Assembly: GCA_030654555.1 (NCBI GenBank)
Contig: JAURXG010000352.1
Location: forward strand, 1-15,532
Direction of reading: 5' to 3'
Length of the DNA: 15,532 nucleotides
Source of the DNA: Aquabacterium sp.
Lineage (GTDB): Bacteria > Pseudomonadota > Gammaproteobacteria > Burkholderiales > Burkholderiaceae_C
This document shows, in pieces, positions 1 through 6,764 of the stretch (its first letter is position 1; the number at the start of each line of letters is the position of its first letter). Under the pieces are notes generated by a model that was not told the DNA's origin, did no database searches, and was given only the letters and a program-made list of their open reading frames with translations. Both the position numbers and the translations under genes were made by a program.

Positions 1-282
1 GAACAGCAGGTCGAGCCGGCCGAAGCGCTGGCGGATGCCGGCGAACAGCGCGGCCACGGAATGCTCGTCACCCACGTCGCAGGGGATGGCCACCGCCCGC
101 TCGGCGATGTCGCCCCAGGGGTCGCCGGCGCGGGCGATGGCGGCGGCCAGCGCGTCGGCACGCCGGCCGGTGTAGACCACGCGCCAGCCATCGGCCACCA
201 GCGCGGCGGCGCAGGCCAGGCCGATGCCCGAGCCGGCGCCGGTGACCAGGGCGATGCGGTTGTGCGGAGTGGGTTGGGCCAT
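1..282 (-). CDS. Short-chain dehydrogenase/reductase (SDR), partial, C-terminus beyond the window
   Basis: This is the N-terminal 94 residues of a classical SDR oxidoreductase, which would be a cytosolic NAD(P)-dependent alcohol/ketone oxidoreductase. It begins with ATG at 282, and the frame is open to the left edge. The Rossmann cofactor motif TGAGSGIG sits at residues 14-21. Arginines R40-R41 follow the second beta strand (YTGRR), a position where basic residues usually favour NADP(H) over NAD(H). An acidic turn (CDVGD, about 68-72) matches the adenine-binding loop. The catalytic Ser/Tyr/Lys lie in the missing part, so the substrate cannot be inferred. The gene lies downstream of nnrS on the same strand, 194 bp away, too far to assume co-transcription. 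No strong ribosome-binding site is visible. Family assignment is firm; function is open. Confidence 0.9.
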   Translation of the reverse strand, partial: MAQPTPHNRIALVTGAGSGIGLACAAALVADGWRVVYTGRRADALAAAIARAGDPWGDIAERAVAIPCDVGDEHSVAALFAGIRQRFGRLDLLF

Positions 283-406
283 GGCGAGTCTCAATGGTGT
301 GATGATTGGCGGAGTCTGCCACAAGCCACCAGCCCGGCCTTCACACGCCGCTCAACACCGGCGTGCCAGGCCCGGCCGCTGCGCGGCCCAGTTGCGCTCG
401 AGTGCT

Positions 407-426
407 TGCCCGCAAGCAGGCGGGCA
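407..426. repeat. Intergenic inverted repeat (7-bp arms, 6-nt spacer)
   Basis: The arms TGCCCGC (407-413) and GCGGGCA (420-426) are perfectly complementary around AAGCAG. It lies between the nnrS stop and the SDR start. A second, shorter hairpin (GGCTC/GAGCC, 439-452) lies closer to the nnrS stop. Neither has a T-run, so they could be factor-assisted terminators of the leftward nnrS transcript or a protein-binding site. The rest of 283-476 shows nothing recognisable. Confidence 0.4.
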
Positions 427-476
427 GATCCTTAGCCAGGCTCTCGCGAGCCAGCAGGGGCTCGCTCGGTCCGGGC

Positions 477-1790
477 TCAGCCCGCGCCGCCGTCCACGCG
501 CGGCTGGCCGAACCAGGGCGCGTGCTTCAGCGCCCAGGCGCCCATGGCGCCCAGCCAGAACTGCGCGGCCAGCAGCGTCAGCGGCGTGCCGGCCTGCGGC
601 CACAGCGCGGCGGCCACCCGCGCCAGCACCGCCACCTGCAGCGCCCAGAACATCAACCACACCCAGGGACCGGCCTGCACCGGCCGTCCCGAGTGGCCGC
701 AGGCCACGCGCGTGGCCATGGCCAGCAGCAGGCTGCCGAGAAAGCCCATGGTGAAGGCGTGCAAGGGTGCCAGCCCCAGCGACAGGCTGCCGCCGCTGGT
801 GCTCATCAGCACATGCGACACGCCGCCCAGCGTGAAGGACACACCCAGCCAGAAGAAGCCCAGGTGCAGCATGGCCAGCAGCCGCACCGACAGGCTCTGA
901 CGCAGGCCCCAGCGCAACGACAGCCACAGCAGCAGCGCGCCGCCGGGCAGTTCGATCGCCGCGCGCAGCGCCGCGGGCGCGGCCGGCAGCGTGCCGCCGG
1001 CCAGCACCTCGGCGGCCGCGAACGGCGCCTGCACCGCCACCAGCAGCGCCAGCAGGCCCAGCAGGGCCCGCGGATGCCAGGCGGACACCGCCGGCAGCGC
1101 ACCCTGGGTGACGTCCGGAATCATGCGGTGCGCCACCGCCACGAACACCAGCGCCAGGCCACCCCACAGCGCGGCCTGCACCGCCGCCAGCACCGCGGTC
1201 TGTAGGCCCAGCGCCAGCAGCACCGCCGCCGCCCACTGCGCCACCACCGCCACGCTGCAGCCCAGCAGCACCAGCCGGGCGTGGTCGCGGTCGGTGACGC
1301 GGCTCTCCAGCAGCATCAGCGCCAGCAGCCCGGTGGCCAGCGCGAAGCCCACCGCCGCCAGCGCCACGCCCAGCGCCGCCAACGGCGCCGAGACATGGAA
1401 GCCCGCCAGCGCCAGCGCCCACCCGCCGAGCTGCACGAGCACCGGCACCACCAACTGCCGGCCCGGCACCGGCGCCAGCCCCAGCCAGCGTGGCCCGGCG
1501 GTGAAGATGAAGCCGGCCATGAACATCGGCAGGAAGCCGAAGGCCATCAGCAGCGCGTGCGCGGTGGTGGGGCTCACGGCCCAGGGCAGCGCGAGGCCGG
1601 CCGCGCGTGCGGCCAGCACGCCGCCCCACCACAGCGCGGTCAGGCCCAGCATCAGGCTGCCGGCCCAGAAGGCCAGCCGGTGCGGCGCGGCCAGCAGACG
1701 CGGCCAGGACCAGGTGCCGGCGCGGGCGCTGCGGCGCCCGCCAAAGGTGCCGGACGGCAGCCCGGCGGGTTGGGGTTGCAGGGGGCTCAT
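477..1790 (-). CDS. nnrS: NnrS family haem/copper membrane protein (nitric oxide stress)
   Basis: A polytopic inner-membrane protein of 437 residues with about 12 hydrophobic segments, as usual for NnrS. Family marks are PHRLAFW (36-42), the block around AHALLMAFGFLPMFMAGF (77-94), HRMIP (221-225), SHVLMS (325-330), and LHAFTMGFLGSLLLAM (343-358) followed by GHSGRP (365-370). Conserved histidines such as H37, H78, H221, H326, H344 and H366 are candidate haem or metal ligands. NnrS proteins were named in Rhodobacter, where the gene is controlled by the FNR/CRP-type regulator NnrR; in other bacteria they protect against NO stress. I chose the ATG at 1790 over an in-frame TTG at 1808 because GGAG lies seven bases ahead of it. 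The gene starts 43 bp after the nitronate-monooxygenase-family gene on the same strand, so the two are probably co-transcribed from the FNR-type box near 3220. Confidence 0.93.
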   Translation of the reverse strand: MSPLQPQPAGLPSGTFGGRRSARAGTWSWPRLLAAPHRLAFWAGSLMLGLTALWWGGVLAARAAGLALPWAVSPTTAHALLMAFGFLPMFMAGFIFTAGPRWLGLAPVPGRQLVVPVLVQLGGWALALAGFHVSAPLAALGVALAAVGFALATGLLALMLLESRVTDRDHARLVLLGCSVAVVAQWAAAVLLALGLQTAVLAAVQAALWGGLALVFVAVAHRMIPDVTQGALPAVSAWHPRALLGLLALLVAVQAPFAAAEVLAGGTLPAAPAALRAAIELPGGALLLWLSLRWGLRQSLSVRLLAMLHLGFFWLGVSFTLGGVSHVLMSTSGGSLSLGLAPLHAFTMGFLGSLLLAMATRVACGHSGRPVQAGPWVWLMFWALQVAVLARVAAALWPQAGTPLTLLAAQFWLGAMGAWALKHAPWFGQPRVDGGAG

Positions 1791-1833
1791 CACCCGACTC
1801 CGAAGCAAGAGAAAGAAAACGGGGATTCGGGCC

Positions 1834-3138
1834 TCAGGCCGGCAAGGCGTGGGCCAGCGCGCGTGGCGCCTGCGGCTGCGCCAGGCCCGGCGTGAGCAGG
1901 CGCTCGACCAGCTCGCGCACGCTGCGGATCTGGCTGCCGAAGGGCAGCGCGCCCCGGCCGCGGAAGTACAGGCCCTTCTTCAGGTCGCCCCGCAGGGCGG
2001 CGGCGAGCTGGTTGTCGATGCAGAACTGGCCCCAGTCCTTGAAGCCGTCGCGCAGGCCGCACTGGGCCAGGCAGTCGAAGGCCTTGGTGCAGCGGCTCTT
2101 GGCGTGGGCCACGGCCTGCAGCTTGGGCTCGATCTTCAGGTAGGCCTTGAGCCAGGGCGTGACCACCGCACGCGCCGGCAGGCCGGCCACGCTGGTGAAC
2201 TCGACCAGGTCCTCGTCGCTGGCCTCGGCCAGCACGCGCTTGAAGCCCTCGCTGGCGTCGCACTCGGTGGTGACGGCGAACGGCGTGCCCAGTTGCACCC
2301 CGGCCCCGCCCAGCGCCTGGATGCGGGCGATGTCCTCGTGGCTGCGGATGCCGCCGGCGGCGATCAGCGGGATCTGGCCTTCCAGCCCGGCCTTGCGCAG
2401 GAACTCGAGCGATTCGGGGATCACCCGGTCGAAGTCGAAGCGCGGGTCGTTCAGGTCGGCGATCCTGGCCGCGCCCAGGTGGCCGGCGGCGAGCCGCGGG
2501 TGCTCGATGACGATGGCATCGGGCAGGCGCTTCTTGCGCTCCCACTTCTTGACGATCAGCGACACCCCGCGTGAGTCGGACAGGATGGGCACCAGCAGCG
2601 CCTTCGGGTGGTCGGCAGCCAGGTCGGGCAGGTCCAGCGGCAGGCCGGCGCCCACCACCACCATGTCGACCCCGGCTTCGAGCGAGCGCCTGACGTAGGC
2701 GGCGTAGTCGCTGACGGCGCGCATGATGTTCATCGCGATCAGGCCGCGGCCCCCGGCATCGGCGCGGGCGGCCTTCACCTCGCGCTCGACCGCCTCGAGG
2801 TTGGCGGCGTCGATCTGCAGCTTGGTGTCGGCATCGCAGCCGGTGCGCTGCGACAGGCCGCTGGTGCGTGCCATCAGGTCGGGGTGGTGGCGGCGCAGGT
2901 CGACCGAGCTGAGCGTGCCCACCCCGCCCAAAGCGGCCACGGCACCGGCCAGGCGGTGCGCCGACACGCCCACGCCCATGCCACCCTGCACGATGGGCAG
3001 CAACCGGCGGCCGGCCAGCGTCATGGCCTTCAGGCCGCTGGCGGCCAGCGCGGGCAGCATGCAGGCGGGGATGGCGGCGGGCGCCTCCGCGGGTGAATCG
3101 GCGGACAGGTCGGCGGGCAGAACGGATGCAGTCGGCAT
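1834..3138 (-). CDS. Nitronate monooxygenase family flavoprotein (2-nitropropane dioxygenase-like)
   Basis: An FMN-dependent TIM-barrel enzyme of 434 residues in the nitronate monooxygenase/2-nitropropane dioxygenase family, whose characterised members oxidise nitronates and release nitrite. Visible motifs are the N-terminal PIVQGGMGVGVS (48-59), MNIM (136-139), the phosphate-binding LIAAGGI (258-264) and GAGVQLGTPF (279-288). The protein is about 100 residues longer than the well-studied class I enzymes. The extra C-terminal part holds four cysteines, C350, C356, C360 and C373, suggestive of a metal or Fe-S site. The first ~38 residues are Ala/Pro-rich and unlike the family. No good Shine-Dalgarno precedes the ATG at 3138, so a later start (Met27 or Met39) is possible. 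It is the first gene of a likely operon with nnrS, under an FNR-type box. The substrate is uncertain because many family members act on other compounds (enoyl-ACP, quinone or alkane derivatives). Confidence 0.85.
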   Translation of the reverse strand: MPTASVLPADLSADSPAEAPAAIPACMLPALAASGLKAMTLAGRRLLPIVQGGMGVGVSAHRLAGAVAALGGVGTLSSVDLRRHHPDLMARTSGLSQRTGCDADTKLQIDAANLEAVEREVKAARADAGGRGLIAMNIMRAVSDYAAYVRRSLEAGVDMVVVGAGLPLDLPDLAADHPKALLVPILSDSRGVSLIVKKWERKKRLPDAIVIEHPRLAAGHLGAARIADLNDPRFDFDRVIPESLEFLRKAGLEGQIPLIAAGGIRSHEDIARIQALGGAGVQLGTPFAVTTECDASEGFKRVLAEASDEDLVEFTSVAGLPARAVVTPWLKAYLKIEPKLQAVAHAKSRCTKAFDCLAQCGLRDGFKDWGQFCIDNQLAAALRGDLKKGLYFRGRGALPFGSQIRSVRELVERLLTPGLAQPQAPRALAHALPA

Positions 3139-3212
3139 GGGGTGCCAGCCGCGCTGCGGCCGTGGTCAGTGCAAAGCAGGCGGCAGGCTAATCGCTGGCC
3201 GATGACTTCGCA

Positions 3213-3226
3213 TTGACAAAGATCAG
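3213..3226 (-). promoter_or_regulatory. FNR/DNR/NnrR-type operator candidate upstream of the nitronate monooxygenase-nnrS operon
   Basis: TTGAC-AAAG-ATCAG matches the FNR-family consensus TTGAT-N4-ATCAA at 8 of 10 defined positions. Its centre (3219.5) is 81 bp before the ATG at 3138. If it acts at -41.5, transcription would begin near 3178. A weak -10-like GATTAG (minus strand, 3188-3193) lies about 29 bp from the box centre, close to what this arrangement needs. The opposite direction offers no -10 at a matching distance. The match is by eye and needs a genome-wide scan. Confidence 0.5.
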
Positions 3227-3233
3227 GGCAAAC

Positions 3234-3247
3234 CCGATCGCGATCGG
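3234..3247. promoter_or_regulatory. Perfect 14-bp palindrome in the divergent promoter region
   Basis: CCGATCGCGATCGG is its own reverse complement. It sits seven bases from the FNR-like box and 86 bp ahead of the ttuC start, between two divergent operons. It may be an operator for a ttuC regulator, but GATCGCGATC-type words are common in GC-rich genomes. A weak -10 (TAGCAT, 3288-3293) could serve ttuC. No regulator gene lies beside it. Confidence 0.35.
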
Positions 3248-3333
3248 CATCCGAGCCCGGCGTCCAGGCCCGGCACGCGACTTGGTCTAGCATGCCGGTC
3301 CCCGTTTCCCCACCCTGTGAGCAGAGGCCCGAC

Positions 3334-4410
3334 ATGAGCACTCCCCAGCGCATCGCGATCATTCCCGGCGACGGCATCGGCAAGGAAGTGATGCCCGAAG
3401 GTGAGCGCGTACTCGCCGCCGCAGCCAAGCGCTTTGGCCTGTCTCTGGCCCTCACCCCGATCGAGTGGGCGAGCTGCGACTACTTTGCGCAGCACGGCCA
3501 GATGATGCCCGACGACTGGAAGGCGCAGATCGGCGGGATGGACGCGATCCTGTTCGGTGCGGTGGGCTGGCCGGCCACCGTGCCCGACCACATCTCGCTG
3601 TGGGGCAGCCTGCTGAAGTTCCGCCGCGAGTTCGACCAGTACATCAACCTGCGCCCGGCGCGGCTGATGCCCGGCGTGCCCTGCCCGCTGGCGCACCAAA
3701 AGCCCGGCGACATCGACATGCTGATCGTGCGCGAGAACACCGAGGGCGAGTATTCGTCGGTGGGCGGCGTGATGTTCGAAGGCACGGCGCGCGAGTTCGT
3801 GCTGCAGGAGAGCGTGTTCACCCGCCACGGCAGCGAGCGGCTGCTGAACTACGCCTTCAACCTGGCCCGCAGCCGCCAGCGCAAGCATGTGACGGTGGCC
3901 ACCAAGAGCAACGGCATCGCGATCTCCATGCCCTGGTGGGACGAACGCGCCGCCGAGGCCGCCGCGCGCCACCCCGACGTCACCTGGGACAAGCAGCACA
4001 TCGACATCCTGGCCGCGCGCTTCGTGCTGCAGCCGCAGCGCTTCGACGTGGTGGCCGCCACCAACCTGTTCGGCGACATCCTCTCCGACCTGGGCCCGGC
4101 CTGCACCGGCACCATCGGCATCGCGCCCAGCGCCAACCTGAACCCGGAACGCAACTTCCCCAGCCTGTTCGAGCCGGTGCACGGCTCGGCGCCCGACATC
4201 TACGGCAAGAACATCGCCAACCCGGTGGCGATGATCTGGAGCGTGGCGATGATGCTCGACTTCCTGGGCCACCGCGAGGCGCACGACGCGGTGATGCGCG
4301 CGATCGAGGCGGTGCTGCTCGACGGCCCGCGCACCGCCGACCTGGGCGGCAGCGCCAACACCACGCAGATGGGCGAGGCCATCGCCGCGTTGGTGGCCGG
4401 CGGCCGCTGA
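3334..4410 (+). CDS. ttuC: Tartrate dehydrogenase/decarboxylase or D-malate dehydrogenase (TtuC/DmlA type)
   Basis: A cytosolic NAD- and divalent-metal-dependent beta-decarboxylating dehydrogenase of 358 residues, the usual length. Family members convert tartrate, D-malate or related 2-hydroxydiacids by oxidation and decarboxylation. The isopropylmalate dehydrogenase superfamily pattern is complete: IPGDGIGKEV (10-19), substrate-binding arginines in LKFRREFDQYINLRPAR (94-110), RENTEGEYS with catalytic Tyr140, KSNG with catalytic Lys191, metal-binding Asp224 (HIDILAA) and Asp248/Asp252 (NLFGDILSDL), and the nucleotide-binding stretch EPVHGSAPDIYGKNIANP (280-297). The segment GAVGWPATVPDHISLW (75-90) is typical of the tartrate/D-malate branch rather than LeuB. 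I chose ATG 3334 because AGAGG lies six bases upstream; an in-frame ATG at 3292 would add 14 atypical residues. An FAD-dependent hydroxyacid oxidase follows after 22 bp, suggesting one operon. The exact substrate within the branch is inferred. Confidence 0.88.
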   Translation: MSTPQRIAIIPGDGIGKEVMPEGERVLAAAAKRFGLSLALTPIEWASCDYFAQHGQMMPDDWKAQIGGMDAILFGAVGWPATVPDHISLWGSLLKFRREFDQYINLRPARLMPGVPCPLAHQKPGDIDMLIVRENTEGEYSSVGGVMFEGTAREFVLQESVFTRHGSERLLNYAFNLARSRQRKHVTVATKSNGIAISMPWWDERAAEAAARHPDVTWDKQHIDILAARFVLQPQRFDVVAATNLFGDILSDLGPACTGTIGIAPSANLNPERNFPSLFEPVHGSAPDIYGKNIANPVAMIWSVAMMLDFLGHREAHDAVMRAIEAVLLDGPRTADLGGSANTTQMGEAIAALVAGGR

Positions 4411-4432
4411 CCCGCTGCCCGGACGCACGACG

Positions 4433-5575
4433 ATGGAGCAAGCCGACGCGGTGGTGATCGGGGCCGGCGTGGTGGGCCTGGCGGTGGCCCGCGCGCTGGC
4501 CATGGCCGGTCGCGAGGTGATCGTGCTGGAGGCCGAGAACGCCTTCGGCACCGGCACCAGCGCACGCAACAGCGAGGTCATCCACGCCGGCCTCTACTAC
4601 CCCACCGGCTCGCTGCGCGCGTTGTTGTGCGTGCGCGGCAAGCAGCTGCTGTACGACTACTGCGCCAGCCACGGCGTGGCGCACCAGCGCTGCGGCAAGC
4701 TGATCGTGGCCACCACCGCCGACGAACTGCCGGCGCTGGACCGGCTGCAGGCCACGGCCATGGCCAACGGCGTGCCCGACCTGCAACGCCTGAGCGCCGC
4801 GCAGGCGCTGGTGCTGGAGCCGGCGCTGCACTGCGTGGGCGCGCTGCTGTCGCCCTCCACCGGCATCATCGACAGCCACGGCCTGATGCTGGCCCTGCTG
4901 GGCGACGCCGAGCGGCACGGCGCGATGCTGGCGCTGTGCTCGCCGGTGCTGGGCGGGCGCATCACCGCGCAGGGCATTCAGCTGGACGTGGGTGGTGAAG
5001 CGCCCGACCAGCCAACGACCACGCTCAACGCCCGCACGGTCGTCAACAGCGCCGGCCTGCACGCCCCGGCGCTGGCCCGCACGCTGGCCGGGCTGGCGGC
5101 GCGCCACGTGCCGCAGGACCATCTGGCCAAGGGCTGCTACTTCACGCTGCCGGGGCGCGCGCCGTTCTCGCGCCTGGTGTACCCGGCGCCGGGCCAGAGC
5201 AGCCACCTGGGCGTGCACCTGACGCTGGACCTGGGCGGCCAGGCCCGCTTCGGCCCCAGCTTCGAATGGGTGGACCGCATCGACTACACCGTGGACGCCG
5301 CCGGCGCCGACGCCTTCTACGACCAGGTGCGCCGCTACTGGCCGGCGCTGCCCGATGCCGTGCTGCAACCGGGTTATGCAGGGCTGCGGCCCAAGATCAG
5401 CGGCCCGGGCGAGCCGGCGGCCGACTTCCGCATCGACGGCCCGGCGCGGCATGGCGTGCCGGGGCTGGTGAACCTGTTCGGCATCGAGTCGCCCGGGCTG
5501 ACGTCCAGCCTGGCGATCGCCGAGCAGGTGGTCGAGCGGCTGGCCGAGGCCCCGCCGGACCTGGCTCATCAATGA
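4433..5575 (+). CDS. FAD-dependent 2-hydroxyacid oxidase, L-2-hydroxyglutarate dehydrogenase-like (LhgO/COG0579)
   Basis: A 380-residue flavoprotein of the DAO/glycerol-3-phosphate dehydrogenase superfamily. The FAD-binding GAGVVG motif (10-15) follows the first strand, and Glu33 (IVLEAE) would bind the adenosine ribose. Residues 46-92, including NSEVIHAGLYYPTGSL, LLYDYC and CGKLIVA, closely resemble animal and bacterial L-2-hydroxyglutarate dehydrogenases, as do STGIIDSHGL (142-151), NSAGLHA (205-211), the Lys-Gly-Cys-Tyr-Phe segment near 233-237, GYAGLRPKI (314-322) and the C-terminal GIESPGLTSSLAI (350-362). The family oxidises L-2-hydroxyglutarate or similar hydroxyacids and passes electrons to quinone or oxygen. 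It follows ttuC by 22 bp with only a weak GGA ahead of the ATG, consistent with translation from a shared transcript. The pairing with a hydroxydiacid decarboxylase suggests a joint role in 2-hydroxyacid use. The substrate is not proven by sequence. Confidence 0.85.
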   Translation: MEQADAVVIGAGVVGLAVARALAMAGREVIVLEAENAFGTGTSARNSEVIHAGLYYPTGSLRALLCVRGKQLLYDYCASHGVAHQRCGKLIVATTADELPALDRLQATAMANGVPDLQRLSAAQALVLEPALHCVGALLSPSTGIIDSHGLMLALLGDAERHGAMLALCSPVLGGRITAQGIQLDVGGEAPDQPTTTLNARTVVNSAGLHAPALARTLAGLAARHVPQDHLAKGCYFTLPGRAPFSRLVYPAPGQSSHLGVHLTLDLGGQARFGPSFEWVDRIDYTVDAAGADAFYDQVRRYWPALPDAVLQPGYAGLRPKISGPGEPAADFRIDGPARHGVPGLVNLFGIESPGLTSSLAIAEQVVERLAEAPPDLAHQ

Positions 5576-5619
5576 TTTCGAATGATCGACTGAAACGCTG
5601 CGAATCACCGCGCGGGACC

Positions 5620-5639
5620 GGCCGTCCACACTGACGGCC
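5620..5639. repeat. Inverted repeat upstream of the WrbA-like gene (7-bp arms, 6-nt spacer)
   Basis: GGCCGTC (5620-5626) and GACGGCC (5633-5639) are perfect complements around CACACT. The element begins 45 bp past the hydroxyacid oxidase stop and ends 44 bp before the flavoprotein ATG. It has no T-run. It could be a terminator stem for the ttuC operon or an operator controlling the flavodoxin-fold gene; its position 5' of a redox gene makes the second plausible. Confidence 0.4.
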
Positions 5640-5683
5640 ATGCGCTGCAACCTCCTGCCGCGCCCACTGCACAAGGATTCGCC

Positions 5684-6238
5684 ATGAGCAAGATCGTCAT
5701 CGTCTACCACAGCGGCTACGGCCACACCGCCAAGATCGCCGAAGCCGTGGCCGCCACCAGCGGCGCCCAGCTGCTGGCCATCGACGCCGAGGGCAACCTG
5801 CCCGAAGGCGGCTGGGAGGCGCTGGCCGCCGCCCCGATGATCGTCTTCGGCTCACCCACCTACATGGGCAGCGTCAGCTGGCAGTTCAAGAAATTTGCCG
5901 ACGCCTCCAGCAAGCCCTGGTTCGGCCAGGCCTGGAAGGACAAGCTGTTCGCCGGCTTCACCAACTCGGCCACGATGAACGGCGACAAGCACAGCACGCT
6001 GCACTACTTCATGACGCTGGCAATGCAGCACTCGGGCCTGTGGGTGGGCACCGGCATGATGCCGGCCAACAGCAAGGCCGCCACGCGCAACGACATCAAC
6101 TTCGTCGGCTCGTCAGCCGGCCTGATGACCGCCACGCCGTCGGACGCCTCGACCGACGAGATGGTGGCCGGCGACATCGCCACCGCCAAGGCCTTCGGCG
6201 AGCGCCTGGCCGCGACCGTGACCCGCTTCGCGGCCTGA
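5684..6238 (+). CDS. WrbA-like flavodoxin-fold NAD(P)H:quinone oxidoreductase
   Basis: A 184-residue cytosolic flavodoxin-fold protein. It begins with the beta strand SKIVIVYHS and the FMN phosphate loop HSGYGHT (9-15). GSPTYMGSVSWQFKKF (56-71) is the second FMN loop typical of WrbA and relatives, and FAGFTNSATMNGDKHST (89-105) corresponds to the third. Related enzymes reduce quinones by two electrons using NAD(P)H and thereby limit oxidative stress. WrbA proper is about 198 residues; the divergence here means it may be a WrbA-like paralogue rather than the orthologue, so no symbol is given. A good ribosome-binding site (AAGGA, seven bases before the ATG) supports the start. It stands alone, 108 bp after the hydroxyacid oxidase with an inverted repeat between, and converges on the rhodanese gene. 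Confidence 0.87.
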   Translation: MSKIVIVYHSGYGHTAKIAEAVAATSGAQLLAIDAEGNLPEGGWEALAAAPMIVFGSPTYMGSVSWQFKKFADASSKPWFGQAWKDKLFAGFTNSATMNGDKHSTLHYFMTLAMQHSGLWVGTGMMPANSKAATRNDINFVGSSAGLMTATPSDASTDEMVAGDIATAKAFGERLAATVTRFAA

Positions 6239-6245
6239 TCGCCCA

Positions 6246-6279
6246 CGCACCGGCCCGCGCCACGGCCGGGCCGGCTGCG
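6246..6279. terminator. Bidirectional hairpin between convergent genes
   Basis: CCGGCCCG (6250-6257) pairs perfectly with CGGGCCGG (6267-6274) around a nine-base loop, and the stem can extend through CGCA/TGCG with one bulged C. It fills the 41-bp gap between the WrbA-like stop and the rhodanese stop. There is no T-run, as often seen in GC-rich genomes, so termination strength is unknown. Confidence 0.55.
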
Positions 6280-6687
6280 TCAGCCCTTGTGCCGGCCGGG
6301 AGGCTTGTCGGCCACCGGCGCGCCGGCCGCCTTCCACGCGGTGAAGCCGCCGTGCAGGTGCGACACGCGCGGCACGCCCATCTCGACCATCGTGCGCGCC
6401 GCCAGCGCCGAGCGCCAACCGCCGGCACAGAACAGCAGGTAATGCTTGTCGGGCTGGTTGAACACCGCCTTGTGGTACGGCGACGCGGGGTCGACCCAGA
6501 ACTCCAGCATGCCGCGCGGCGCGTGGAAGGCGCCGGGGATCACCCCCTCGCGCTCGAGCTCGCGCGGATCGCGCAGATCGACGAACACCACGTCGTCGCG
6601 GCCGTGCATCAGCCGCGCCTCGTCGACCTGGTGGGTGGTGATCAGCGCCAGGGCCTCGTCGACCATGGATTGCACGGTTCTCGTCAT
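6280..6687 (-). CDS. Single-domain rhodanese-like sulfurtransferase
   Basis: A 135-residue protein with one rhodanese domain and no signal peptide. VVFVDLRDPRELEREGVIPGA (33-53) is the usual first half. The active-site loop is CAGGWRS with catalytic Cys87, and HLHGGFTAWKAAGAPV (110-125) is the standard C-terminal signature. The six-residue loop starting at Cys fits sulfurtransferases acting on thiosulfate or persulfides rather than the longer Cdc25-type loop. An aromatic residue (Trp91) in the loop is frequent in this subgroup. The natural donor and acceptor are unknown. It starts at ATG 6687, with no strong ribosome-binding site seen, and is divergent from the VF530/aldolase pair with a 92-bp shared upstream region containing an inverted repeat. 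Confidence 0.92.
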   Translation of the reverse strand: MTRTVQSMVDEALALITTHQVDEARLMHGRDDVVFVDLRDPRELEREGVIPGAFHAPRGMLEFWVDPASPYHKAVFNQPDKHYLLFCAGGWRSALAARTMVEMGVPRVSHLHGGFTAWKAAGAPVADKPPGRHKG

Positions 6688-6707
6688 GGGATGGTGTCCG
6701 GTAGTGG

Positions 6708-6727
6708 CGCCCGGCCAAGCCCGGGCG
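6708..6727. repeat. Inverted repeat in the rhodanese/VF530 divergent promoter region
   Basis: CGCCCGG (6708-6714) and CCGGGCG (6721-6727) are perfect complements around CCAAGC. It lies 20 bp upstream of the rhodanese ATG and 52 bp upstream of the VF530 ATG. Arm and spacer lengths equal those of the repeats at 407-426 and 5620-5639, but the sequences differ. It may be an operator shared by the divergent genes. Confidence 0.35.
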
Positions 6728-6764
6728 ATGGCCGGCAGTATGGCGCCGGCGCGGTGGGCTGCGC

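Noticed and set aside
991..2574. A 527-codon open frame on the plus strand
   Set aside because: It runs antisense across nnrS and the nitronate monooxygenase gene, both with clear family motifs. Its translation is low-complexity Ala/Ser/Arg-rich, as expected of a GC-rich shadow frame.
3223..4581. A 452-codon open frame on the minus strand
   Set aside because: It is antisense to ttuC, whose catalytic motifs are complete. The antisense product is His/Gln/Gly-rich with no family likeness.
5545..5600. ATCAA half-site as a third FNR-type box near the end of the hydroxyacid oxidase gene
   Set aside because: Only one half matches; no TTGAT partner exists at the four-base spacing.
3980..5725. A 581-codon open frame on the minus strand
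   Set aside because: It lies opposite ttuC and the hydroxyacid oxidase and ends in long Arg/Pro/Ser runs. It is a shadow of two well-supported genes.
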